DNA of 64,000 nt from Margaritifera margaritifera (Eukaryota; Mollusca; Bivalvia; Unionida; Margaritiferidae). The stretch covers positions 8,055,001 to 8,119,000 of the forward strand of contig JAQPZY010001685.1 in assembly GCA_029931535.1 (NCBI GenBank), given 5' to 3'. The notes under the pieces were generated by a model. The model did no database searches and was not told the origin of the DNA. It saw only the letters and a list, made by a program, of their open reading frames with translations. This document shows, piece after piece, positions 22,488-34,500 of the stretch; position 1 is the first letter of the stretch; every line of letters starts with the position of its first letter. The position numbers and the translations under genes are program-made.

Positions 22488-22880
22488 GTTACACTTCAGT
22501 AAAAGTTGTTTTGACGTCATCGCAATAGCTGACCATTGCAGCAGCACACAAGAAGCATGCAGGTGTGTCCATCAGACTTGGAAGCAAACAACTGTATCAG
22601 CGACATGTTCTTGAGCTCACGAAAAAACAGTATGCAGATTTTAATGCAGCAAAACGTTCCAATGCAGGATTAACCATAAAATTATCAGCCAAACAAATAT
22701 CTCGCATGGATGGCGCTTTACCAGCAATTCTATCACATCTTGCAGCGTTGGCGCCCAACATATTACCAATACTTGGTTCTTTTTCGTACAGGCAGCAGCC
22801 TCTGGAGCAATATCTGGTGGTACGGAGAGGGCAACAAGCGGCAGAGGACTGCGACGCAAAAAAAAATGTGTTTGATTAAA
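22484..22880 (+). pseudogene. pX-like core protein, degraded
   Basis: Its ATG overlaps the capsid stop (ATGA). The frame reads MSYTSVKVVLTSSQ, then TAG at 22526-22528, then HAGVSIRLGSKQLYQ, LELTKKQYADFNAAK, TIKLSAKQISRM, a hydrophobic AALAPNILPILG segment and, after a frameshift, a basic Gly/Arg-rich tail. Small proteins of this layout follow the capsid gene in many Polintons and resemble the adenovirus pX core-peptide precursor in having a hydrophobic patch beside basic sequence. Function is inferred from that resemblance only. Confidence 0.55.
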
Positions 22881-22919
22881 ATGTGTTTGCTTGCAGAAGG
22901 AGTTTGGTAAACACTCTAC

Positions 22920-23165
22920 TTAGAAATGGCGTGTCAGGAATTTTTTAAATTTTTTATCTCTCTCTGAAGCTCAACGTAAAAAAACAGCGCTGGCCGCTTC
23001 CAGAGGCCATCAAAAATATGTTCTGGTGCGCGGCGAAGTTGTATTTATAACTCAACACAAATTCAGCATAAGAATAATTCAGCTTCTTTTTTGCATTTAT
23101 TTTATCAGATCACGATGCCAAGGAAAATCCGCATTATATATCTTATTGGAATTTAATGCGCTACG
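22920..23165 (+). pseudogene. Coding-like remnant after the pX-like gene
   Basis: One forward frame gives LSLSEAQRKKTALAASRGHQ, then KYVLVRGEVVFITQHKFSIR with few breaks, ending before the repeat-like boundary at 23180. It has the composition of a real protein, but I cannot name it. Stops near 22948 and 23110. Confidence 0.3.
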
Positions 23166-23179
23166 AACTCTAGACAATA

Positions 23180-23580
23180 CAGGTGCGCGGTGTTACCAGT
23201 ATACCGCGGTATTTTTTTCCGGTGGTACGTAGCACGGTACTTTTTCACTGTACAGACACTTTGGTAGTTTCCGTCAGTAAGGAATGTACAGAAATTCCCG
23301 AGCAATCTTATTACGAATATAGTTATATTAACAGCATGTTTTCATTTTCATGACAAAATAATTCAAAAATTCTTCTTTTTGTTTTTGCAAAGCAATTGTA
23401 TTTGTCACAAACTAATATTAAATATAATTATATTTATGATCCTTTAGTCACGTTTTGCATGTGTCACGTATGCTAATGTGGTGGCCGAATGGGATGTTAT
23501 GAAAGATATTAGGGCCAAATAAAAACTTTGGAAAAAGTTCGGAATAATTGTTTTTCACTTTTAAGTTATTTACTAGCGTA
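23180..23580. mobile_element. Possible hAT-like non-autonomous insertion (one end seen)
   Basis: The boundary CAGGTGCGCGG at 23180 is followed by TACCAGTATACCGCGGTA and GGTGGTACGTAGCACGGTAC, words I associate with hAT-type element ends. The other end and an 8-bp target duplication were not found, so the right limit is set where viral coding-like sequence resumes. Confidence 0.25.
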
Positions 23581-23584
23581 TGTT

Positions 23585-24135
23585 AATGTGTTAAGTACAT
23601 GTGTTCCTTGTAAGACTGCGAATCATTCTAAGATTTTCAAGAGAACAGCTGTCTTCTGTTTGATATTTACGTAATTTCCCAAGTGCACTAAATATTTTCT
23701 TGTTTATTGAGTGTGATTTATAATTGTCTAAAAGTTTACGCCATTGATCTGCTGGCAAGTTCTGAGAAATAATTCTGTCAATATTTTGTTGCTGGTAACT
23801 GGTTTGCACATATCTGCTTTGTCTGGCATATCTATAAGCAGAAAGAGTTTCTTTAAAACGTACTAGAACTTGATACATTTCTGTCATTCTGGGAGGCTTA
23901 GCGTATTAAATCTGTGAAAGACCTCGTTAAATTGCGCCCTTTGTTCCTAGGACAGATTAAATCTCGCCAACTTGTTTCTGCTGTGATATTTTCTGGAATA
24001 TGTTTTCGGCCTCATATTGGAATGAAGGTGCGCATTTTGGACTTGATAGTACTCACCATAATTGCGGATAACGACATCTTCGTTTTCATCATAATCGTGG
24101 ACAATGGCACCTTCGTGTTCATCAGAGTCGTACAT
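23585..24135 (-). pseudogene. Conserved unknown protein of the decayed element
   Basis: The reverse frame opens MYDSDEHEGAIVHDYDENED, an acidic N terminus, then NAHLHSNMRPKTYSRKYHSR and, after stops near 23945 and 23895, MYQVLVRFKETLSAYRYARQ, NIDRIISQNLPADQWRKLLD and HSINKKIFSALGKLRKYQ. A clear second copy of the N-terminal part lies at 62476-62670 on the other strand, so this is a real family within the element. The function is unknown; an acidic head followed by a basic helical body suggests nucleic-acid or protein binding. Confidence 0.5.
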
Positions 24136-24159
24136 TTTTGACCAATCAAGTTATATATT

Positions 24160-24357
24160 ATGTCAGATACAATTGTTTATATTACAGACGTTTACTTGGA
24201 AAAGTCAGAAATGTGGCTTGATGGCATCGTAATTTTGCACATAAATCCCCATGCGAGCTTTCAGTTGAATCTTACTATTACAAAACCGCTAGGAAATCCT
24301 AAATGTCAAGTGTTGCTTACGGACGAGCAATGGCGCATGCTAAGTGAACTTGGCTGA
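24160..24357 (+). CDS. Small open frame of the decayed element
   Basis: Sixty-five codons from ATG to TGA (MSDTIVYITDVYLEKSEMWL, later LLTDEQWRMLSEL), divergent from the acidic-N-terminus gene and 120 bp before the polymerase. It has no visible break and protein-like composition. I do not recognise it. Being short and inside a decayed element, it may be dead despite being open. Confidence 0.35.
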   Translation: MSDTIVYITDVYLEKSEMWLDGIVILHINPHASFQLNLTITKPLGNPKCQVLLTDEQWRMLSELG

Positions 24358-24477
24358 ATTAATATCTGCTACAGTAATGATTTGCTAATGCGCCATAACG
24401 TCTCTTGCATGAAGCGAAATACTCTTTGGAGATGCTAGAAACAAACAATTACAGAAATAAATTACCTTGTATATAAT

Positions 24478-26175
24478 GAGCACAAACATAAGCTTTAGAG
24501 GAAAAGATGGGCCTTTACCGGCTACGACAAGACGTTTACTATGGAAACTGACGAGTTGATACCGTTTGATATTTTTGCAAGGTTAGCAGCGCCAAGCATA
24601 AAACAAATTTTGTCCAATGAGCTGCATTTGCAAAGTGGCATAAGATTTTCCATTGGTATTAGCGTGGTGTTTGTACAAACCAGTTCGCGCATTTCATCAC
24701 CATTTTGACATCAAAACATTTTCGAATCTCTTCAAAATAGCATTGATAATTTTCAGAAACAGGGTTTCGGCTTAGTTATAATTGGCGTTTCGGAATGCAT
24801 TGTTAATAGTTCTAAGCACAATCCATTACGCGGAAGCTCGTATTTGGAACTGCCAGCCAAAATTAAAAGCAGCAAAAGTTGCGTTAACGTAAAAAATAAG
24901 GACAACAAGTGTTTTATGTGGGCTGTGTTATCTGCGCTGTATCATGGAAACACAAATTCAATCCGCGTAAGCAACAGCACCACATATCAAAATACATTTA
25001 ATTTTACAGGAATCCATTTTCCTGTTCAGATCATTGACGTGCCAACATTTGAAAACTTAAACAATATTTCTGTCAATGTCTTTGGCGTGGATAATGGTAA
25101 AATTTATCTGCTGCATATTTCTTCAGCTACTTGCGAAAGAGAAGTTGATTTGATTTACATTCATAAAGATACTAAGGACGGCCAATACTGTTGGATGAAA
25201 AGTTTTTCGAGATTGATTAATGGATAATACAACAATTGCCAGCACAAACTATTTTACTGCAGAAAATGTCTTCATGGTTTTACGCGGGAGGATTTGATTG
25301 ATGAGCAGTGTCAAGATTGCATCAATATCGTACGAGGTATCATGCCAGACAAAAATAATAAGATCTTAACATTCAAAAATGTATGCAACATGACAAAAGT
25401 TCCGTTTGCTATTTATGCTGATTTTGAAACACTCATTGTTCCAATTGACGGCGCAAACAATAATCCAAATTCTTGTTCAACCAGAAAGTACCAAGAGGAT
25501 GTTCCCTGCGGCTACTCATACAAGCTGGTCTGCATTAATGAGACTCTAAGTAAGCGAATCAAATTGTATCGCGGTGCTGACTGTGGAGAACACGACTTGG
25601 CGAAGTAAATTATGTGAGCAGCATTGTTTCAGCAAAAATGATTTATACTCCAGAAGACAGAGAAAACTTTTTGAAATCTGAGCTGTGTTGGATCTGTGAA
25701 CAGCCACTTGGTACTGACAGAGTATGTGATCATTGTCATTTTACTAGAAAGTATCGCGGCGCGGCTCATGACAAGTGCAATTTTCATTTGAAAACGCCAG
25801 AATTTATTCCGGTGGTGTTGCATAATCTTCGCGGTTATGATTCGCATATCATAGTAAAGCATTTTGGAAAGTTTTTTTGAAAAAATAACTACCATACCCA
25901 ATAATATTGAGCGCTATATGTCATTTTCGCTTGGTCAACTGCGTTTTTTGATAGTCCTGTTGACAAACTTAATTTGGTGACTTGCAAAGGAATTTACCCG
26001 TATGACTACATGTCGTCGTGGGATAAATTTTAAGAAACAAGTTTTCCAAAAAAAAAATCATTTTACAGTAAACTTAACTTTGCTGATGCTTCTGATGCTG
26101 ACAATGAATAGGCCTGCAATGTCTGGTCTGCTTTTGACATTAAAAATATGGGTGAGTACCACGACTTGATATAAA
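24478..26175 (+). pseudogene. Protein-primed DNA polymerase B (Polinton type), N-terminal and exonuclease part only
   Basis: After a frameshifted start the reading shows FTMETDELIPFDIFARLAAP, then KSCVNVKNKDNKCFMWAVLS, FNFTGIHFPVQIIDVPTFEN, CWMKSFSRLING and a zinc-finger-like C-x2-C/H segment near 25260. The exonuclease domain follows with PFAIYADFETL (catalytic D-x-E), then CWICEQPLG, CDHCHFTRKYRGAAHDKCN, VVLHNLRGYDSHII and GIYPYDYMSSWDKF. It stops after MGEYHDL near 26170: the palm motifs, including the catalytic YxDTDS box, are missing. Stops and frameshifts occur near 24707, 25226, 25606, 25880 and 26030. This family copies Polinton DNA by protein priming. Confidence 0.85.
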
Positions 26176-26810
26176 AACTTCTCCCATATCAACTGATTTT
26201 TGTTAATTTTAAGGTAATTCTTTGCTATTGAAGGTTTTATTGCTGTATTAAAATTGTACATTGTAAAGACTTTGTCAAGGAAAAATGCTTTCTTTATTGT
26301 ACAGTTGGTACCTTCTTTAAATAAAATTTGAGAGAATTTTAAATGTCTCTATGCTTATATCAACATTTATGTAATTTGTTTTAAGCGTTTTATTTTGTTC
26401 AAAATGTCACGAACTGGCTTGCAGTTTTTTACATTGTACGTTTTTCAGTTTCTTTTTAGATGTAGATGGAATCAACCTCTAATATTTGAATGTTATCTCT
26501 TTTCATTTTGTTCCTTACTGTCATTTATTATCCCCGATAGTGCATATAGTGGACCTCTTATCACATTTTTCGTGTGTTCCATTTTGTTGCTTACTGGTGA
26601 TGTTTTTGAACATAATTTCCTTTTCCCTCTGGTATTTCATATATCAAGCATGTTTTAATTCCTTCAGTTCCTATTGCGCCGTTTTTGTCAACATATGTCA
26701 CATTCTAGAAATTAAAAAAAACTAAATGTTTTCATGTTCCTTGGTACTGTTATCAATGTAACGTACTTCCTCCGTCTCTGGAGGAGAGGAGTGTCTTTGA
26801 AACATCATTT
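26176..26810. other. AT-rich stretch between polymerase and integrase remnants
   Basis: No gene recognised on either strand. The reverse strand has short protein-like scraps (for example MKYQREKEIMFKNITSKQQN near 26640-26580) but no motif. The lost polymerase C terminus is not seen here. Confidence 0.4.
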
Positions 26811-26814
26811 ATGT

Positions 26815-27600
26815 TTAACTCACAATATTTTCATGTGGTTCCCAACAATTAAACGATTCATCATATCTTTTCCATTTCACAAGTACGTACCTTGACTCTT
26901 CGTCCGTTTTGTTTTAAAATCTTTTCAACTTTGTATATTCCATATTGCTTGTCATTCAGAAATAACTTGTATCCCTCAATTATCTTTGGTAAACGTCAGC
27001 CCATTTCCTGCTTTCATTCTGAGTGCAATACTTCCAAAATGCAGTCTTCAAAGTTCCATTAAACCGTTCTACTACAGATTTTGTTTTGTCTAAGTTGAGA
27101 AGTATTCTGTTTCTTTTTCCATCAAATCCTTAAGTTTTTTTTTTACCTTAAACTATTTTCCCTCATCAAACTCTATCTTTTCAGGTTTTTTCTCTTTAAA
27201 GATTTCTTAAAAGGCATCGTCTATGTCATCTCCCTTTTTCGTTTTCACTTTTTTAACCCAAGGGTATTTTGAACAAAAAATGTATCACTGTCAAAATGCA
27301 TTTACAGTCATCGTAGTATGTTTCATATGCTTGTATGCCAACAATGTCTGGCAGCTGCTGGTCATCAATATGACTGATAAAAACTCTTCTGTTGAGAAAT
27401 ATTGTTCTCGCTTGTAAGGTGTAAGTAGATTGTTCAGTTAACCATTTATTCAATTTAGCGTAGTTTCTTTTCTTTTTGTCACGTTTAATTTGCTCGCACA
27501 GTTGATTCATATTTGTGCAAGCAGCTGGGCTTTCAGGATCGTATTATAGATGTCTTAGATGTTGTTCTTTGTCTGTCGTCTCTGCTGGATCATTTGTCCA
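26815..27600 (-). pseudogene. Retroviral-type integrase with chromodomain (Polinton INT), degraded
   Basis: Reading leftwards from about 27600: YDPESPAACTNMNQL (usual N-terminal zinc-domain lead-in), LNKWLTEQSTYTLQ, a poorly preserved first catalytic region (SHIDDQQLPDIVG), then SVVERFNGTLKTAFWKYCTQ carrying the catalytic Glu, and near 26880-26815 a chromodomain tail with YVLVKWKRYDESFNCWEPHE. Stops and frameshifts are frequent. Polinton integrases insert the element and use the chromodomain to read chromatin. It is opposite in strand to the neighbouring polymerase remnant. Confidence 0.75.
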
Positions 27601-28400
27601 TAGGTGTTATCAACAAGAAAACAGAATACCCGTATACAACAGGCACCTTTATTTTTGAACAATTTGCAACCTTTCTTCAATCCTGTAAACCATATGAATG
27701 ATGTGCGATTTATATAAAAACGTTGGCATTCCTATGGTTATTTCTAAAACATCTACTTCATATACTGAGTCACCATGTGTTTTTTGTTTAAAATTTAACT
27801 GTGTTCTCCATAAATTATATATCTATTTTTGTTAAATCATTGTAGAATGAACTTGTAAAATTTACGAGATTTTCAAGATATATTGTAAATTTAGCCGAAT
27901 TCAAATTATTGCATTTACTCCCATCAATTACGTTATTTATTCCTCTTCATACCGCATTGTTTTAGCCCTATTGTTATCAGGGTTGATGATGCTTACATCG
28001 ATGTTATCATCATTAAATGTAATATGTAGACCAGAATATTTTCTAAAGTTTTGTCATATATCTCTTTTGATGTTTGAAATTTAACCAAAAAAATCTACAT
28101 TTGTATTCTCTTGTGTGTTATTTTGTAACATAACTAACTTTGATCCGATCCACACTTGTAAACAAATACACATTATCTCTTGATACCGACATTGTTGCTT
28201 TCATGTTGAACTTATGGAATATGTCTATCACCTCCCTGCAAACTACTGAAATCAATATAATGTAGCATGGTGCCATTATGCTGCGAAAAAAAAAATCAAA
28301 TTGGTGTTGTTCTTTGAACAAACTCTGCATTCAAAAGCCGTGCATATCAATGTGTAAGACAGCAGCAATGTATACCACTGTTCAGAGTAAAATTGTAAAA
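27600..28400 (-). pseudogene. Coding-like debris, unidentified
   Basis: The reverse strand has several protein-like pieces in shifting frames: GLKKGCKLFKNKGACCIRVF near 27690-27640, NLNSAKFTIYLENLVNFTSS near 27905-27850, HITFNDDNIDVSIINPDNN near 28020-27965 and FHKFNMKATMSVSRDNVYLF near 28215-28160. They read like a decayed mobile-element protein set, but no family could be named. It continues the run of minus-strand remnants that starts with the integrase. Confidence 0.3.
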
Positions 28401-28409
28401 CAAAATTAT

Positions 28410-29155
28410 TGTCTACACTCCTAGTTTCCTTTTTGAAGTGGCGTGTTTAAGCAAAATCGTTAATAGTGTTCCATAGTAATAACACACTGTCTTCTATTGC
28501 ACATATGACTTCCGTTTTATAATACTTTTTACCCATATATTCGTGTGATTTTTCCTTTTTATTCTGCCTTACGGTGATATTAAATGTTGAAAACAGAATC
28601 CTTTTCTAGTAACTTTCTAACTCAAAGTTCGCTCTATCTAAATTGATATTAAGGTATATTTTTTAAAAAAGTATTTTTTGCTTTTCTAGAGGAAATTTTT
28701 CAAGAACTATCCAGACGTGTATACTTTACCACCAGATATAACATACGGGTACCTATTTTATTTTACCTAAGATAACTTAGCTCCTTGAAAATGTCATCTA
28801 GCATTTTCTTCTTGTGCCAATCACACTGATTTTAAAACTACACGGGTCTAACATATTTGACTGAAATTGATACAAAATCTCATAAACGTGTGTACTGACT
28901 CTTCATGGTTAATTTAACATCACAAGGCTGAAAATCTTCGAGGATCATTCATTTTTTAAATCAATCAATCTAAAGAACAAATGGTTTTTGAAAATAAATT
29001 GCCAAAACATATTTTATTCTCTTGAGTTTCTCACATTTTCAGATCATTTCAGCAGAAGAAAGCCAACTCAATGTCTTTTATACTATACTTTAATCCATTC
29101 AAAACAATTCTTTAGATGCTTGACAAGTTGATAAACTGAAATGTTCAGTTTAGAT
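28410..29155. other. Non-coding AT-rich sequence
   Basis: No gene, repeat or RNA recognised. It lies 3' of the last exon of the Shiftless-like gene and would include its 3' untranslated region. Confidence 0.45.
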
Positions 29156-29159
29156 GACC

Positions 29160-31293
29160 TTAATCACTGCTGTCATCGTCGCTTCTATCACTGGATTCCT
29201 CATTGATGTCGACCACACTGGGTTCATAGAAGCTATCGAGATCATCCTGGTCCAGAAATGTCTGTACCGTGGAACCCGTGCTGACGTGGGGTCGGCTGGG
29301 ATTCACCACTTCTTTATCCAATGACTTTGGATGAACACATATTTTAGCTATCAGAGCATTTCCTGGAATGATACAGATCCTATGACCTTTCGATTGAACA
29401 TCTTTCTACAAACGTGTTACCTTTTGGGTGTTCAGAATATACAGCTGTGTCCCTTCTTTTCAAAATGCAGCATACGTGTAACGTTGTCCTCATCTCACTT
29501 ACCAAACAATGTACAACAAGTTTGAATATTCCCATAAATCTACAGTTGTATATTTTGTTAACACGTGTCTGACTCACAACATACAATCACGTGGACGTAT
29601 TGACGAGTATTGGATGTAATGCTAAATACCACTCTAATTAGTTGTCACAAGAGTCCCCTCTGAATGTCGTATCCACCTGTTTTATCGTTACAAGAAGCAG
29701 CTAGTGAGAATTGTAATTCTTTAAGCAGTTAGCATACTCATCTTCTATTGAGATTGTACTCAAAAGAGAAGAATTATTTCCCCAATTCTTAGATTTTATG
29801 CCATTTTTGCATGCGTTGTAATAACTGATTTAAAGATATGGTTTTAATTGTACCCTACCTGAGACTATATTTTCTCATTTTTAAAACCTACTATTTGGCG
29901 ATCCGTACGAGACTTTACCGGGCCTTCAAACACCAATACCATGTTCTACTGTGTCTAAATATGAATTTTAGAGAATTTTTTTTATTTTTATTTTTTTAAA
30001 TCAGGGAGAAAAACATTTGTGACAGAGCTTGTTCATAGCCACTGATGCTAACTGCTCTAGAATGTCCCACATGAATATAACCTTAAGTAATGTTGATTAT
30101 TATATAGAGTAATTAGGCTTGTTGGCAATTTCGCTACAATAAAACCAAACACGCGAACCATAACCAATATCCACGTCATTTTGAAAGATTAATATTAAAT
30201 ATCTCCGTGTATTTCTATTCAAATATTATATCAAGTGAGCCTAGTAATTAGTTAGATGTATCAACACACACATTATTATAATAAAGGACCTTTATGGTCA
30301 ACCCTGGTTTGTGTGCTGATACTAATCTGACCTGGATTTCACCAAAGAAACAAGTCCGGACTTAAATTTAAGTATACAAACTGAATTGAACTAACAGAAC
30401 TTAAGTTAAAACAAAAATTTAAGTTTTAGAATCAAGTGATCTGATTGGCTGAACTTTACGTCTGATTTAAAAGTGACCACTCGGATGTCTCAGGTCTAGC
30501 CTAAACTCAAGACTTATGTTGGTGAAATTGAGGCCTGATTGGCTGAAATTTAAATCTAACTTAAAGGGGAATTACTGTAATTTTTCGGCCTAACGAAAAG
30601 AAAACTTTGCTTTGCAGTATATGATTGCCCTCTAAAAACTTCCGAACTTTGTCCTTGTTAGGCTCAGAGAAGTAAGCGAGTAAGAGGTAAAAGGAATTCT
30701 TTTTTAATAATTTTGCACGACCCGAACCTAAACACCTGAGTTGCCCCTCAACTTGTTTCGACTAAACACGGGCTGAGTGATGAAGTTCCCGCTTTGCATC
30801 CCGAATCTCTATCGGTCACATTTTTAGAGTGGTATCACTTGACTAATGAAGCAAATCAGCTGTTATTTCATTGTAGTCTAAAACAAAAATTATATATTTT
30901 TTTCTCTGAGCTTTCCTAAAGATTTGCTGATCAGTGAAGAATGTTCCTGGCATTCAATAGAAACCAGCATTACAGTCTAAACATAAGATACAATGTTTAT
31001 TGAGTTCTGCCTCTGGGTTTTTGCGTAGGATGACAAGGCATACAGCCATGATTCTGCCGGTTCCGGAAAGTTCACTTGCACTACAAACTCCAGTCACGTC
31101 ATTTCATGGCAACACTTTCCAGATAATGCAACATATCATGCTGACTTGTTGTATTGTGTCCAAATTAGTGCATAACATAAATAAGATTGTCTTGGCGCAC
31201 CTGAGCTTATAATTAATGCACTGGGTTTCATAAACAATTTTATTTAAAAAATGAAGATATTTATATATAGGAAATCAATTAATACAGTGATGC

Positions 31294-31370
<77 letters not shown>

Positions 31371-31472
31371 AATGTGTCCTTTATTCATTCGATACAAGCA
31401 AATATCTTCTATTTATCTTCTCATTTCATGAAATCCTGACAAATATCTACAAGCACGGAAAAAGTCGTTTAT

Positions 31473-31527
<55 letters not shown>

Positions 31528-34500
31528 ACTAACACACACACACAAAATAAACAGCATCTATAAAAATGTATGTCTTTTACTTTACGGTTCGAATCAGCAT
31601 GAATGGTCAGTTTCCTCTTCCTCTTATTTCTTCTCCTCCACATCCAACTTATTATTATTATTTCTGTTGTTCTTTTTGTAGTGGTGGTAGAGATGGTGTT
31701 TCCTCTAATGTTATTACTGTTGTTGTAATGCTGCTAAGGCGGTTTGTTTACATTGTTGTTGTTGTCGTTCATGTCGTTGCTGTTACTATTGTAATCATCC
31801 AAACTATTTACTATTGTAGTTAACTGATACGGTGATCATTTTACGTTAGTGTCATATAGTTATTATATGTAAAAAGATAAAGTCTTTTTCATGAAAAGTT
31901 GAAAAATAGATTTGATTCCACTGGAGAATACACGTGCAAAAATATATTATATTCCCATTCGAGATTACATGTGCTAAACATTTCAACTCAGGGAGCACAC
32001 GTGCCAAATAAATTTATTCCCATTCAAGAGTAAATGTGCTAAAATGGATTTATTCCCATTCAAGAGTACATGTGTTAAAATAGATTTATTCCTATTCACG
32101 AGTACATGAGCTAGAATAGATTTATCCCTATTCATGAGTACATGTGCTAGAATAGTATTATTGCCATTCTGCGCTAAAATAGATTCATTCCCATTTAAGA
32201 GTACATGTGCTAAAATAGATTCATTCCCATTCAAGAGTACATGTGCTAAAATAAATTCATTTCCATTCAAGAGTACATGTGCTAAAATAGATTTATTCCC
32301 ATTCAAGAGTACATGTGCTAAAATGGATTTATTCCTATTCAAGAGTACATGTGTTAAAATAGATTAAATCCTATTCAAGAGTACATGTGCTAGAATAGAT
32401 TTATTGCCATTCAAGAGTACAAGTGCTAAAATAGATTCATTCCCATTCAAGGGTACATGTGCTAAATTTGATTTTTTCCCATTGAAGAGTACTTGTGCTA
32501 AAATGGATTTATTCCTATTCAAGAGTACATGTGCTAAAATAGATTTAATCCTATTCAGGAGTACATGTGCTAAAATAGATTCATTCCCATTCAAGAGTAC
32601 ATGTGCTAAAAAAGATATATTCTCATTCAAGAGCACATGTGCTAAAAAAAGATATATTCCCATTCAAGAGTACATGTGCTAAAATAGATTAATTCCCATT
32701 CAAGAGTACATGTGCTCAAATAGATTCATTCCCATTCAAGAGTACATGTGCTAGAATAGATATATTCTCATTCACGATTACATGTGCTCAATATGTTCAT
32801 TCCCATTCAAGAGTACATGTGCTAAACTAAATTTATTCCCATTGAAGAGTACATGCGCTAAAATAGATTTATTTCCACTCGTTAGTACATGTGTTGAAAT
32901 AGATTTATTCCCACTCGAGAGTACATGTAATAAAAATAGATTGTATTCCCAATCGAAAGTAAATGTGCTAGAAAAGAATGACAAAGTCAGTACTGGGGAT
33001 AATTTTCAAGCTGATGAAGCTCACTCAAATAATTGCGCGTTGTTTGCTTAGTAGTAATATTTTCAAATAAGATAAATCAATTCCTTCAATTACCAAGATG
33101 ATGCTTTAATTAGACCTTGCAAGTAAATTACATCTATATGAAAAGATTAGTAAGAGATTACGATCACAGAAATGAACACCCACATAACCATGGGTGGAAT
33201 GAACCATTTGTTTCTCATTTAAAAAAATATTGTATAAAACATAAAGTCTTACCGTAGGCAGTGAGGTCTCTATTATGACAGTTTGGTGCAGTGCAGCTAT
33301 GAACATTCCTGGTTCTTCTTTGACGTCTTCCATAGGGCGGGATTATTTCCTCTGGCATGCACTGATTTCCGCATTTATAACATGGGCTTGGCGAACCATT
33401 CATTTCAGCATGTCCGCTGTCACATATAAACACCAGATTATCATATTTCTGCAATCGAAAGCTTTTTGTAGCAAGGTCGAGTGATTGAACTTGACGGAAA
33501 ATATGGAAAAGGTGTCACACTATAATCAAACTAATATGGATCACAACATTTGTGTTGTTGTTGTTTTTTTTTAAATTATGAAATTTACATTAATAAAACA
33601 TTCGAATGGCATTTTGTTGTTTACAACGAACCCTATTTTATCATTTATAATTTTATTTAGTTTTATCATTACAAGATAGTAAAAATAATCTCACATTTTA
33701 TTATCGGAAGACTTGTGTGAACTACATCATTTTTTTCACACCCGCGTAAGCATGGCAAGAAATAATTATAACTTTTACGACGAAGATGGCAGCGTTGATG
33801 TCGTCAGCCTTAAAGTTTTGTGTGAATGTTTTGTGCACGTCAGATACCGCCTGGTGTTACATCATTGTATGAACATAGATGAGACACACATTTCCACTGA
33901 GTATTTGTTGTTACTTAAATTGCCTTCGACATAGTTAAAACGTTTTCACTAAACGCGGTGTCTATCTTTTGAACGGTTTATAATAACACGGTTTTCTGAT
34001 TAAACAGGTGAGACAGGAACCCTAGTATACCAAAGTACAAACTTGAAACATTTGAGAAAATTGTACAAAAGATTCAGTTGAATCCAGTTACTGATGCTAA
34101 AGCTATCTGACTTTCAGAAACTTTAACACATAATCTTAATGTTGAAATAGCCAATTGCGGCATCGCAGGCGAGACAGGAAACCCTACTATATCAGGATAC
34201 AGGCATATAGTAACATTATTATAAAATTTCAATTGAATATAGCGTCTGATGTCGAAGAAGTAGAACTTGCAAGAAACTATAACACAAAACGTTAACGTTG
34301 ATGCAGACATCACTGCTTAAGCCGCCTAAAAAAGAAATACTCATGCCTCGCCATTCACAGGCGAGACAAAAATCTCCATAGACACTGTAAAACACTTGAT
34401 GGTCTTTCATCGTAAGCATTATTCTATTTTTTTTGTTTTAAGTTCGTTTGGCACCTCACCCCCACAAGACCCCTAGGCCAGTATCCTCAGAGTATGCGTT

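Larger units (their letters stand above)
14240..27600. mobile_element. Decayed Polinton/adintovirus-like element (second lineage)
   Basis: Over 13 kb, remnants of nearly a whole virus-like gene set occur in order: exonuclease-like, membrane/structural ORFs, fibre-like, packaging ATPase, penton, pVI-like, major capsid, pX-like, PolB and integrase. Every gene recognised here has stops or frameshifts. The capsid proteins are a different family branch from those in the element at 39946-57394. No terminal repeats were found, so the ends are set by the outermost recognisable genes. An interior gap or rearrangement is likely near 26170, where the polymerase stops short and an opposite-strand integrase begins. 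Confidence 0.8.

Noticed and set aside
31983..32663. Open frames with repeated N-G-N-K-S-I-L-A-H-V-L-L or F-P-F-K-S-T-C-A-K units
   Set aside because: By-products of the 36-bp minisatellite; present on both strands.
31905..32975. CRISPR-like array
   Set aside because: Units are contiguous with no spacers, and this is animal DNA.
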